A DNA stretch of 64,000 bases from Sepioteuthis lessoniana (taxonomy: Eukaryota; Mollusca; Cephalopoda; Myopsida; Loliginidae), in contig OY757939.1 of NCBI GenBank assembly GCA_963585895.1, positions 41,423,247 through 41,487,246 on the forward strand, given 5' to 3'. Below are positions 32,957 through 43,257 of the stretch, piece after piece; within the stretch, counting starts at the first letter, position 1, and each line of letters starts with the position of its first letter. The position numbers and the translations under genes are program-made. The notes under the pieces are model-generated. The model had not been told where the DNA came from. It made no database searches and worked only from the letters and a program-made list of their open reading frames with translations.

Positions 32957-33716
32957 TGTAGAAATATACAACCAGGCCATGTACTTCACGGAGTGAAAAT
33001 CTTTAGCCGCATAATCGTCTGATACTTCTTTGCATTTGCTTTCTCAGCAAGTCGCGTTGTTAAGATGCATGATTCCTAGATGGTTCCACCAGGAAAGAAC
33101 AAGGAGAAAATAAAAAGTTGAATAGATGTTTAAGGAGAGAAGTTTGTGTGATCCATCCCAACGAAATCCTTTAACTAAAATACATCTCAGCCTACTTGCA
33201 CGTCTGTCTATCTCTGTTCTCCATTCTCTAGTTTCTCCCTCTTATCTCTTCTGTATCTGTTCTCTCTGTCTATCTCTGTTTCTGTGATCTCTGCTAACTG
33301 TGCTCTGGTTGTATACCCTCTGCATCTAGTAGCAGACTGACTTCTTCTTCTGACAGTCCCCTGGTTAACCCTCTGTGTCTGTCTCTTATCCCTTCTAGTA
33401 ACTGACTGTTCTTCATTCTCTGGTCCCCCCACATTTTTTTCGTATCTTAGTCCTTCCAGTGGCGGACTCCTTCTTCTGACTGTCCTCTGGTTGACCCTCT
33501 GCATACGTGCAGAGATGAACATTCCTACTTCTGGACCCCTGGCCACCCAAAAGGCTGGACATAAACACATAGGCAGACAACCAGACTTCAAGAGACCCTA
33601 AAGGTGTGAAAATAAGAATTTTCGAAATCTTTGATCCTCCTTTTATCTGGTGTCTGTGTTTTATACTAGCAGGGCTGAATCAGTGATTCCCACACAAATA
33701 TGTCTCGGCCCCTACA
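32957..33716 (-). mobile_element. LTR-like GC-rich block
   Basis: The 5-bp inverted ends TGTAG/CTACA enclose a 760-bp block much richer in GC than its flanks. On the minus strand there is a TATA-like 'agtataaaacac' near the start. A 127-codon minus-strand frame (33208-33591) is rich in Arg, Gln and Glu and contains two related 'RVNQ-TVRRRS' segments. I do not recognise it. No target duplication was found. Confidence 0.4.
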
Positions 33717-33840
33717 TGGACACATACATACACACACATGTGCATATACATACCTATGGTCAACCCACTACCATACACATGTATACACTAGTATGCTCAT
33801 ACATACAAACATACATAGAGCTATGTATACTAGTATCACA
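33717..33840. repeat. ACAT/CATA-rich simple sequence
   Basis: Irregular CATA, ACAC and TATG units with 'gtatac' motifs give a frame of His, Thr, Tyr and Ile that is purely compositional. Confidence 0.75.
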
Positions 33841-34010
33841 ACTAATTAGTAGTTTTTTCAGGTGAAGATGTAAACTAATTATACAGCCTTAGTGCCTACC
33901 TAAGACTTACAATCTTGGGATGTTGTTTTTTTTTCTGTTTTGTGAATTTATCTTTTATCACCATTTGTAACTGTTTTGGGGGAAATTTTTAAAATTACAA
34001 TCCAAATCTT

Positions 34011-34610
34011 ATCTTATAGATTGCCCAGTCGGCTACGGCTGTAGAATACACTGACTGCTTCTCTGCAGAGGGGTAAGACCCCCCCCCATGAGTGTCCTGG
34101 ATATGACACTAAACAATCTGACGGTGAGGTTTCAGCAGTGCTGGAGCTTTGGGGAATGTGGAGTACCCCTTCATTGCCATCGCTCCCAGGTCCACTCTGG
34201 CCCGGAGTGGTAGCACCTGATAAGGGTCTTATCTATGGGTTAAATAGAACTAACAGCATACTTATGCTAAAATGAATTGTTTGAAAATGGAATAGCTTGA
34301 AATAGAAATGTTTTTGACAATAAAATCGTACTTACATTTAAACTGCATGCTTATGCTTAACTGAATTATTTGAAATGGAACTGTTTTTTGACATCAAAAC
34401 TGTATTTACACTTAACTGAATTGTTACATATAACTGCTTGAATAGTTTGAAATGGAAATGTTTTTGACAATTAAACTGTGTACTTATTATGCTAAACTGA
34501 ATTGTTTTAAATAGAACAGATTATTTACATAAAAAAAATGGATTTGGCATTAAATAACCTACAAAGGTTGATATGCCATAAAACCTAACAAACCAAACCA
34601 ATCTTATAGA
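34011..34610 (+). mobile_element. Family A element with 10-bp TSD
   Basis: The element at 34021-34600 is bounded by exact 'atcttataga' (34011-34020, 34601-34610). It starts exactly 'ttgcccagtcggctacggct' and ends 'ataaaacctaacaaaccaaa'. This defines the 5' terminus of the family. Confidence 0.93.
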
Positions 34611-35039
34611 GGAGTACTTTAGTGAGTGTGAAAAAACATTGATGATAGCAGTTGGAATTCCTCAATGAGGGATGTTCTTAAAATCAGGAAAACATTACTT
34701 GTGTAAAATCTACTTAATGAAATGTCTTTTGCTTCTTATATAGCAAAATATATAGGTTTGGTTGGTTAGTTTTAATTGGATCAAAATTAAATTCATATTC
34801 AAGAATTTTACTTGGAAATATTTATTTGCATACACATATGCTATTTCTGGGCTTTTCAAACTTTTTTCCAACAAAACACAGTTGAATTTTATGCAATAAC
34901 CTCATGATTAACATACAAATGTGCCAGTATTCTGGTCTTTGATAAATAAAAGCAGGGTATATAATTTTCTGACCAGTATCGTGTATATATATATATATAT
35001 AGGAATGAACTGTGTGTGTGTTTTATATATGCAATATAT
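34611..35039. other. AT-rich intron with a short (TA)n
   Basis: (TA)n lies at 34984-35001. Otherwise it is unrecognised. Confidence 0.5.
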
Positions 35040-35756
35040 GCCCCTTCCTATCTAAGCACTTGCTGGCAGCTCTCTGAATTTGCTCAAATCTCTGTGCATA
35101 TCTATGTGTGAATCTCTTGTCATTATCTAATATTCTCAATGCCCATGCATTTTCCTTCTGGTTCTCAATTCACATAATTTATTTCTGCTGTCTCCTTGTT
35201 TCCACAAGTGAAATATCCTGTTTAGAAATCCACAACTAACATGCTGTCAAAGGTCAATATGTAACATCTTTTCCAGGCTTTTGAGGACTGTTCCAAGGGC
35301 ATCCATTACTATTGGTATCTCTATCACTTTCATTTTTCACAGCCTTTTTCAGCTCTTTGGCAAGATGCAAGTATTTGTCTATTGTTTGTTTTTTTTATAT
35401 TATCACTCTATGGTTTGCTGGTACAGCAAAATCCGCTAGATTTTTTTTCTCTTGTTGATTAACACTAGGTCTTCTGGCTGGGATTGGGCGATCTATTTGT
35501 ATCTCAAAATCCCAGAGAATTTTATGGATCTCATTTTCTAGGACAGACTCGGGTTTGTACATATACCATTTGTCAGTGTGGTCAAATTTTAATCTCTTGC
35601 ACAATTCCCAGTCAATCACCCTTTCTACCCAATCATGCCTACTCTTGTATTCCTTTTGTACCAGTTTGCTGCATTCGATTATTATGTGATTAACCATTTT
35701 ATTTTTATTGCCACATAACATACACTTGTTGTTATTGTCATTATAATAATAATAAT
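35040..35756 (-). mobile_element. Non-LTR retrotransposon RT C-terminal fragment
   Basis: The minus strand encodes a remnant with a C-x2-C-x8-H-x4-C knuckle ('CMLCGNKNKMVNHIIIEC'). Then follow 'RHDWVERVIDWELCKRLKFD', 'ESVLENEIHKILWDFEIQ' and 'DFAVPANHRV'. After a stop it continues 'KYLHLAKELKK'. This is the C-terminal end of a non-LTR reverse transcriptase different from the RTE-like family; I am not sure of the clade. The first ~15 residues of the open frame derive from the adjacent SINE. Confidence 0.8.
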
Positions 35757-35976
35757 TTTGCCAATGGTCTGGGAGACCAGGATTCAATCCCAGGTCAAGT
35801 CATACCAAAGACTCAAAAATTGGTACTTGATGCCACCTTGGTTAAAACTCAGCATTATAAGGTATGTATCAAGGGTAAAGTGGAGCAATCCAGAGAATGG
35901 AGTAGCGCCCGCCTCTACACCTCAGTGTAGTAGCTATTTGGGTCACCCTGGACTAAAGTTGCCAAATTTACTTATA
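35757..35976 (+). mobile_element. Family B SINE, 5'-truncated
   Basis: It begins 'gccaatggtctgggagacca', inside the tRNA-like head, and keeps B box 'gattcaatcccaggtcaagt' and the 3' end 'aaagttgccaaatttactta'. It abuts the non-LTR fragment through a short ATA repeat. Confidence 0.88.
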
Positions 35977-36061
35977 TAAACTTTCCTAATCAGGATCTGG
36001 TAATACAGACTTTGAAAATTTAATAGATTTAAAATGAATGAATGTTTTTCATATTTTCAAA

Positions 36062-36297
36062 ATCATCATCATCATGTCACGCCATCAGCATGGATATCCC
36101 TGACCTTCTCTCGCCACCCCTCCCTATTGTCCATCTTTCTGGCATGTCCTCAAGACTACGTCCCGTATCCCCACAGAGCTGCTGTATGTATGTTTGAGCT
36201 GGTCGCCCTGCCTTTGGTCGGCCATGTGAAAGGGTCCACAAGAGTACATCACTTATGAGCTTGTCCCTACTTCTCCAGCAGTGTCCTGCATGTCCAT
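36062..36297 (-). mobile_element. RTE-like LINE 3' fragment
   Basis: The minus strand reads as 'GHAGHCWRSRDKLISDVLLWT'-type sequence, then 'KAGRPAQTYIQ-LCGDTG'. It ends with 'gtgacatgatgatgatgatt'. It is better preserved than the copies at 805 and 9672. Confidence 0.8.
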
Positions 36298-36770
36298 CAC
36301 CATTAAATACTTTTATTCATATCATTTTGTTCACTTGTCACACTTTTGAAATATGTTTTGCAATGTAGTTTTAGTTTAATTAGTTTTGAACAGTTTTGTT
36401 GATTAGATCAACTTTGGAAATCAGGTTGGCAATTTCTCAGATTTTTAAGTTTTTCTATTATTATAACCCCTTGCTCCCCAATAATTCATAGTGTGTAATG
36501 CTGGGTTTGGTGATATTGCTCATCTTATACTTACATGTGTTTATCTATTTTTTATATATTTTGTGGAAGAAGGTTACTCATAAGTTTAACCCAAAGCCTG
36601 TTATCTGAAATGTAATTACTTGGCAATAAATAATTTTAAAACCCACCCCAACCAAACTATTTACTATTGAGAATAGCACATAAAGCTGTTAATTAATTAA
36701 TTTATTAGCTTTGTGTATTATTCAAACAATTCTTTAATATTCTACATTTGCTGTGTTGTTCATTTAAAAA
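36298..36770. other. AT-rich intron, nothing recognised
   Basis: No repeat or coding signal was recognised. Confidence 0.4.
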
Positions 36771-37290
36771 GTGTGTCCTGGATATGATATTAAACCATTG
36801 GCTCTTGCCTTGAAGATTTGGAGAATTCAGAGTACTACTTCATTGTCATTGCTGTCTTGTCTACTCTGGCCCAGAGTGGTAGCACCTAATAGGGTTATAT
36901 CTATGGATCAAATAGAACTATTTGACATTTTAAACTGAGTGCAAATGAATGATTTATGCTAAATTGAATTGTTAGAAATAGAACTGTTTGATCATTTAAC
37001 TGTGTGTAAACAAATGACCGATGTTTAATTGAATTGTTAATAATACATAGCAATACTTGGAACCGTTTAACTGTGTGCAAACAAATGACCAACATTGAAT
37101 AGAATAATTAGTATTAAATAGCAATAATTGAAACCATTTAACTGTGTGCAAAAAAATGAGCTCAGGCTCGTTTAAAAATGTTATCTACAAAATGTGTTTA
37201 GAAATCATATATATTTACTATATATGTATAAAGAGGATTTGGCATTAAATAAGCTAAAATGGTTGGTATGCCATAAAACGAAACAAAATG
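36771..37290 (+). mobile_element. Family A element, 5'-truncated and diverged
   Basis: It starts within the head at 'gtgtcctggatatgatatta'. It contains the 'agtggtagcacctaatagg' block and A/T units with 'taactgtgtgcaaacaaatg', and ends 'ggttggtatgccataaaacg'. Confidence 0.8.
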
Positions 37291-37346
37291 AAACCATCAT
37301 TTAAAAAGTCTGATATGCAATGGTAGAAGTGTGAAAAAAATGAATG

Positions 37347-37476
37347 GAAAAGTGGATAAACCAAAACACAGACAACAGATTCAAATTAATATTTTGTCTT
37401 TATTTCCTCAAAGACTTCATCAGAAGACAAAATATTTGTTTGAATCCGTTGTCTGTGTTTTGGTTTATGTACTTTT
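37347..37476. repeat. Palindrome, Penelope-like inverted dimer
   Basis: The arms 37347-37400 and 37424-37476 ('aaaccaaaacacagacaaca' against 'gttgtctgtgttttggttta') are reverse complements with a few mismatches. The ~23-bp centre is 'cctcaaagacttcatcag'. The minus strand of the centre has CTGATGA, a GUCUUU/AAAGAC stem and AAAA (37423-37392), a hammerhead-like core. Confidence 0.85.
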
Positions 37477-37815
37477 TGATTTATTTCTTCATGTCTTGTC
37501 AGATTTTTTCAATCTATTATTTCTTCAATGGCAGAAGTATTTATTTCTGGGTGGGTAAAATAATTCAGAATTAGAATAAAACACTGAAAGCTGATATACT
37601 TAAAGTTCTTGATGTTGGTTTTGTTTGTTTGCTCATATTTCAAATTTGATTTCTCATTAAAAAGAGAAAAATACTTTTAAAGAATATTCCACTTATCTTA
37701 TTATTCATCATCTCTAACTTATGTAAACATGATATTTTAAAATAAAAATGATCTTTGATAAAAAGCTTTTAAGAAATGATAATCATCTTCAAACTTGATG
37801 AATGTGTTGTTTATT

Positions 37816-38052
37816 TTGGTTTGGTTTGTTGTTTTATGGTTTATCAACTTTTTTTGGTTTGGTTGTTTTATGGTTTATCAACCCTTTTCAGTTTGGTTTG
37901 GTTGGTTGTTTTATGGTTTATCAACTCTTTTTGGTTTGGTTGTTTTATGGTTTATCAACCCTTTTCGGTTTGGTTGTTTTATGGTTTATCAACCCTTTTC
38001 AGTTTGGTTTGGTTGTTTGTTTTATGGCGTATCAACCCTTTTCAAGTCATTT
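37816..38052 (-). repeat. Minisatellite built from family A tails
   Basis: There are six tandem copies, 34-42 bp each, of 'gttttatggtttatcaaccc' plus 'ttttcagtttggttt'-type spacer. The last unit keeps 'ggcgtatcaacccttttcaa' and runs into the normal family A tail 'gtcatttaat'. So the array is an expansion of a SINE 3' end. Three overlapping frames rich in Phe, Trp and Gly are by-products. Confidence 0.9.
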
Positions 38053-39471
38053 AATTTCAAATTAAGTTATTTTCATAAAAGTTTGTATGTTTCAAGGTCT
38101 TCATATCTTCAAATATTTATTCCTGTTGTACATTTCTGTGTGGTTCATTTTATTCAATAATTTTCAGATAGTGATTTGTTTTTATATACTTTGGTATTTT
38201 TAAAATTTTTTATTGGTCAGGTCATTAAATTTTTCCATATAGGCCCACTGCTTTTAGGAAGGGTATTATAGTGTCCACTTTTGTTTTTTTTTTTAAATAG
38301 TTCTACTGTTTATTTCCTTTACACAGGTGGAATTTTCTATAGACATATTGCAATTTTTGTGAAACAGTCATCCTTACCCTGATGACCTGGTTTTTCCTGA
38401 TAAATATGTAATTCTTTCTGTAACCATTATGATGTATCTGATTTCAATTTCATGACTTTCATTAATTTTTGTTAATTTTATATCTTATTTCTGTTTTATT
38501 CATGAGCTTGTAAAATCTTGATGTCTTTTATTATAGCAGTATTTAACTATTCTTTATGGCTTGAATAAATGGCCTACAAAACATAGTCACAGCTGTTGCT
38601 TTTGTTTTCCTTTTACTAATATTTTTTCATGGCTGATTAATTATTATATAGCAAGTGTAACAGATGAGGTAGACTGGTTGAGTGACAAGGATCACTTAAG
38701 AGAAATGTACTTCCCAAGAATAACCATTGAAAAAAATCTACTTCAATTCATCTCTCTAATCTGGAAAAAAGAAATCCCGTTCTGAATGTGAGGGGGAAAA
38801 AACCCACTAAATTCATATATTGTCTAATGTATAGAGAAAGGATTCTACCTCTGAGAACTTGCATTTTTCAAGGAGTTTTATTTATTATAAGTTTTGCATA
38901 TGATATCAGTATTTAAATGCTGTGCTTTTAAGGCCAAATGTTTTGGAAATACCTCTAAAGTGAAGGACAAACTACAATCAATGTTGTGTGTAAGTAATTT
39001 ATTAGGTTTATTAAAAAGTGTTTAAAGTTGCTGTTTATAGTCAAGATAAGTTCATTTTTTTTTTTTTTTAACCCTTTTCAAATGGATATTATTTTTAGGT
39101 TTATTAGAGTCATGATTTACTATTGCCTACTGTTGGCATGGAAATATTCCTAATTAAAATTTTTTGTCTACAAGAATTTTTTTTCTTATTTTTGTTAGTT
39201 ATTTTTTTATCAACAAGCACTGAATATTAAACAGTAAACTTAATGCTCTATTTGCTTATTCTGTGTAGCTTATTCTTTTATCTATTAAAATTAAATGAAA
39301 TTGGATGTAATTGATAATTTGACTTGTGCTTCTGTATGACTGTTCTATCTAATGTTCTTATTTTGATAATGCTTGAATATGTTAATAATGTTTAAAAACT
39401 GTATAATTTGAAATTTTTTGCCATATCTAAAAACAGTCAAATTGTAAAATTAAGTTCTAAAGTTACCAATA
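38053..39471. other. AT-rich intron with an unassigned small frame
   Basis: No repeat was recognised. A 74-codon + frame at 38561-38785 includes 'TDEVDWLSDKDHLREMYFPR', which looks less compositional than other frames here. It lacks clear splice sites or any family I recognise. Confidence 0.35.
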
Positions 39472-39826
39472 CAAGTTGAATATTGGCTCAGTCAACTGGG
39501 GCTGTAGAAAATACCAATTGCATCTCTGCAGTTGGGTTAAGATTCCCCCAATAAGTGTCCTGTATATGACATTAAACAATCTGATGGTGAGGCTTCAGTG
39601 ATGCTGAAGCTTTGGGGAATGTGGAGGATCCCTTCATTGCTATTACTCTCAGGTTCACTCTGGCCCAGAGTGGTAACACCTGATCGGGTCCAATCTATGA
39701 GTCAAATAGAACTAAACTGTGTACTTATGTTAAACTGAATTGTTTGAAATAAAAATGGATTTGGCACTAAATAACCCATAATGGTTGATATGCCATAAAA
39801 CCAAACCAAACCATCAAGTTGAATAT
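39472..39826 (+). mobile_element. Family A element with 12-bp TSD, short form
   Basis: The element at 39484-39814 (331 bp) is bounded by exact 'caagttgaatat' (39472-39483, 39815-39826). It has only one partial internal unit ('gttaaactgaattgtttgaa') before the tail 'ggttgatatgccataaaacc'. It starts 'tggctcagtcaactggggct', preserving a possible A box. Confidence 0.93.
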
Positions 39827-40325
39827 ATTTCAACCATATTACTTTAATATTATAAAAGGTTTTGTACTATACCCTCCTCTACATGGGAGGGTTGGTAACT
39901 ACCAAGTAACTTTAACTCATTGATATACATACAAAAAACTTAAATATATCGTATAAAATAATTTTTCTATTATCTTAATATTAAAATAGTTTCTTTTTTC
40001 TTTTTTTTAACCTTTCACACATTGTGAAATAATATTATGTTGTTAATGGCTAATTTATAACATTCATTGGTTTTTAAAAAAATGTTTGTTACTTTGTTAT
40101 TGTGTAGACTAGCTTATGCGAATGAGCCAAAAAAGTAAACTTGTATTTAGGGGCAGATAGAAAGCTTAAAAGAGGCCCAGGCAAATATCTAGAATTGGTA
40201 CAGAATATTATTGAAACTATACAGATAAACAAGGTTATTAGCCTACTGATTGGGAGCCAGGTGGCACTAACATTTTGCTACTATCATTATATCCTGGAAA
40301 CCCCTACTTCTATTACATGCATATA

Positions 40326-41089
40326 CAGGGTGATTAAAAAAAATGTTAACTTCCTTATGGGAGTACCTTTATGATATAATTTCAGTCTCAACTTGTTATA
40401 TAATTACAGAATGATTTTTTTATATTAATCATTTTTCGTTAATTATATTTTATCATTCAGTTTGGTTGGGCTGAGAATTTGGGTATTTTGAAAAACACGT
40501 CAGTTGGGTACTCGACTGTTGGCCAGTCGAGTTGGTAGTTTACTGGAGGCCAGTCCAGTTGGGTACTCGACTGGGGCCTGTCCAGTTGGGAGTTGACTTT
40601 GGCCATGTCGAGAGTTGAAGTTGAGTTAAGACCATGGTGTTGAGAAGTTGAAGTCTGACCATGGAGTTCTGCAGATCTCTACCGACAGAGAGCGTTTGAG
40701 TTTTGTTAGTATAGAATGATTAAGAATTATGTCTCTCTCCTCGTGTCGAAGAACTGAACTCAGAAGTCAAGAAGTTAATAAACGTTTGTACCGGAATAAC
40801 GGAGTCTGCCTGTGTTTTGCATATGTATAACGTTTGTGATGGATATGGCTATACAACAAACATATTCCCCATCCCTGTCAACACATTCTTGGAATCTCCC
40901 ACTGGTGATTAAAAAATGTTAATATTTCTATGAGAGTATCTTTATTAGAAAAGCAGAACTGATATTACAGAAACCTCCTAGGGAAGAAGATTCTAATAAT
41001 GTTTGGACTGGGACGGTGAACAAGTGGAGACTTTAAAATCATATAAAAAAAAACTCTTCTAGAAATGTTAACATTTTTTAAAACACCCA

Positions 41090-41093
<4 letters not shown>
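40326..41093. mobile_element. TA-flanked MITE (Tc1/mariner type) interrupted by an LTR
   Basis: The left end 'cagggtgattaaaaaaaatg' follows TA (40324). The right end, read inversely, is 'cactgggtgttttaaaaaat', followed by TA at 41092. The left-end sequence 'ggtgattaaaaaatgttaa' recurs in direct orientation at 40905-40955, beyond the LTR. So two left ends and one right end are present, and the internal sequence is non-coding. Confidence 0.6.
40394..40858 (+). mobile_element. Solo LTR
   Basis: It runs from TGTTATATAA to TATACAACA, with inverted 'tgttrtata' ends. It holds a GC-rich block with repeated 'gttgggtactcgactg' and 'ccagtccagttggg' segments, and AATAAA at 40776. The flanking bases 'aact' and 'aaca' differ by one, so the target duplication is doubtful. 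No internal coding sequence is present. Confidence 0.65.

Positions 41094-41136
<43 letters not shown>
41092..41136. repeat. (TA)n microsatellite
   Basis: About twenty-one TA units abut the right end of the MITE. The target dinucleotide TA may have seeded the tract. Confidence 0.9.
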
Positions 41137-41139
<3 letters not shown>

Positions 41140-41639
41140 TGTGCTTTTATACATTCACTCATACATATATCAATAAGTTTTGCAACCTAATGAATAAAAA
41201 AGAATCATTTATTTTACACCATAGATTTTTATTTTTCTATATAATTTTTTTTGTCGATGCATGTCATTCAGTGGTACATATTAATTTATCAGTTATATTG
41301 AACATTATACACTGAAAGTCTTAGATCAAAATTAAACTAATAATTACATGTCAAGGTGCAGAATTTTTAATGTACCTTTAGTATTTATTATTGTAACCTG
41401 GTCCTTTATTTATTCATTTATTTATCCCTGCTATAATGTTTATTCCATTGACACTTAAAAATCTATTTATTATATTTTGTATCTTGATGAATTAATGTTA
41501 AAAGATAATATATATAAAACAAAATTTTTAACTATTCAGTTATTTACCAACTTAAGATTTTCTTTATTCAAATTGAGTAATGAATTATATCGTTCTGGCA
41601 TTTCTACTAAAATTGTGATGTGAAAAGCATAATAATCCT

Positions 41640-41762
41640 ATAAAAGGCATGAATCCATTCTTTCTCCACTTTTCCTGCTATGGGTAAAATAATAGAGTAG
41701 ACTGGACTTTGGTGGGCAACCAGTCATGGAGAAAGATAAATTCAAAACCAAAAGGAGTCCTT
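41640..41762 (+). mobile_element. Family D SINE fragment, diverged
   Basis: 'aaaggcatgaatccattctt', 'tgctatgggtaaaataatag', 'ggtgggcaaccagtcatgga' and 'ataaattcaaaacc' follow the order of family D landmarks. Both ends are missing. Confidence 0.65.
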
Positions 41763-41804
41763 AAGACAACTCCTGTATTAGTGTATTTTATCATTTTTAC
41801 TGCT

Positions 41805-42027
41805 GAAGAAGCAGGGACGAGGTCATAAGTGATGTACTCCTATGGAATCCCACTTATGGCTGGGCAAAAGCAGGACGACCAGCTCGAACATACATTCAGC
41901 AGCTATGTGAGGATACGGGATGTGGCCCTGAATACCTACCAGTGGCGATGAACGATAGGGAGAAGTGGCGAGAGAGGGTCAGGTATATCCATGCTAGCGG
42001 CACGACATGATGATGATGATCATCATC
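41805..42027 (+). mobile_element. RTE-like LINE 3' end
   Basis: The frame reads 'AGRPARTYIQQLCEDTGC', with 'MNDREKWRERVRYIHASGT' after a frame change. It ends 'cgacatgatgatgatgat'. This is the best-preserved 3' end of the RTE-like family in the window. Confidence 0.85.
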
Positions 42028-42187
42028 AAATAGGAATTGTTATTTTAAACTATATAATTGTGTATAAATTTGTAGTACTAGATAAGAATACTTGAAAACA
42101 TATAACTGTGTGGAAATTAAATGTATTAAGTTTTGTTATTTCAGGTAATAATTGTTTACAACTGATTATTATTATCAAATAGGAATA

Positions 42188-42261
42188 GGTTGATTGATTG
42201 GGTTTTATGGCATATCAACCATTGAAAGTTGTTTAATGCCAAATCCTCTTTATACTTACAT
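42188..42261 (-). mobile_element. Family A solo tail
   Basis: Only the tail ('gggttttatggcatatcaac', then 'taatgccaaatcctctttat') is present, on the minus strand. It abuts the mariner fragment. 'atcaaataggaat' occurs at 42025 and 42175, near its 3' side. Confidence 0.75.
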
Positions 42262-42719
42262 ACGAGGATCATTAAATAAGTTTTCAGACTTTTTCATATG
42301 GGCACTTTTACTGATAGTACACACATGAAACTCTAGTCCCCTTCGAAGTAATCTCCTCTGGCTGCAATGCACTTGTTGTATCGTTCCAACAACTTCTGGA
42401 AGGCTCCATGGAAGTCCTCTTGTGTGAGTGTGTCAATGACCTTTGTCACAGCCTCTTTCATCTCATCGTTATGAGACAATTGTCTCATAATGACAGCCTC
42501 TGAGCTTAGGGAATAACAAAAATTCACAGGGAGCAAGGTCTGGACTATAGGGAAGGTGAGAAACTGTCTTGATGCCCATCTTGATCAAATAGTCTGTGAC
42601 AAGGATGGAGTTGTTGACTGGTGCATTGTCCTGGTGGAAATGCCACTGACCCGATTTGAAGAGTGCTGGCTTCTTCCAACGGAATCTCTTCCTGAACTCC
42701 CTTAAAACCTCAACATAGT
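42262..42719 (-). pseudogene. Mariner transposase 3' fragment
   Basis: On the minus strand the C-terminal half of a mariner transposase can be read. It shows 'WHFHQDNAPVNNS' with the second catalytic Asp and 'LPYSPDLAPCEFLLFPKL' with the third Asp of D,D34D, then 'ERYNKCIAARGDYFEGD' and a stop at 42333. The terminal repeat follows ('gtctgaaaacttatttaatg' at 42262-42290). There is a frame change near 42500. The N-terminal half and other end are missing; the break is at the telomere-like repeat at 42719. Confidence 0.88.
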
Positions 42720-42743
42720 AACCCTAACTCTAACCCTAACCCT
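42719..42743. repeat. Short interstitial telomere-like repeat
   Basis: 'taaccctaactctaaccctaaccc' is four CCCTAA units with one variant, the animal telomere repeat (TTAGGG on the other strand). It sits exactly at the broken end of the mariner fragment. Confidence 0.8.
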
Positions 42744-42794
42744 TTGGCCAATCAACTCTGGTATATTGACTTCCTAACTCCTCCCACACCTCTC

Positions 42795-43119
42795 ATCATC
42801 CCTCACAGATGATGGAGGTGCCCGTTGTGTAGTCGTTATCGTCGTTGGAAATGGACACGGCGACACGAGTTCAAATCCTGGACGAGACTGATTGCATTTC
42901 ACATAGCACTAATACCCTTGGGGAAGGTATGAATCCAATTATTCTCCCTCCAGCTATGGGTAAATAGTAGGACAGACTAGGTTCTTCAGCCTTGGTAGGC
43001 AACTAGTCTAGGAGAAGGAAAACTCTGAATTCAAACCTGCTAAACTCCGCTTAAAAATTGACCTTGTGTCATACCCTGCCCGAGCAAAGGGGTTGGTAAA
43101 TAGTATCATCCCTCACAGA
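42795..43119 (+). mobile_element. Family D tRNA-derived SINE with 15-bp TSD
   Basis: The element at 42810-43104 is bounded by exact 'atcatccctcacaga' (42795-42809, 43105-43119). The tRNA-like head 'ggtgcccgttgtgtagtcgt' has B box 'gagttcaaatcctgg'. The body is 'cattattctccctccagcta'-type sequence and the tail is 'ggggttggtaaatagt'. CpGs are still present in the head, suggesting a young copy. Confidence 0.93.
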
Positions 43120-43126
43120 CTCCCTA

Positions 43127-43257
43127 CCTTCCTTATAATGCTGAATGTTATGCAAGACAGCATCAAGTACCATTTTTTGAGTCTTTGGTATGACTCGACC
43201 TTGGATTGAACCCAGGTTTCCAAGACCATCGGTGAACACTCTACTTATTAGGCCAAT
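43127..43257 (-). mobile_element. Family B SINE, 3'-truncated
   Basis: The minus strand keeps the tRNA-like head ('tagagtgttcaccgatggtc', 'gggttcaatccaaggtcgag') and stops after 'cattcagcattataagg'. It lies right after the D-SINE, whose target site is in its flank. Confidence 0.85.

Noticed and set aside
37795..38160. Overlapping Phe/Trp/Gly-rich frames up to 121 codons in all three + frames
   Set aside because: They arise from the tail-derived minisatellite. A tandem repeat without stops stays open in every frame.
42719..42743. A chromosome end
   Set aside because: There are only about four telomere-like units, with normal intron repeats on both sides and the gene continuing across it.
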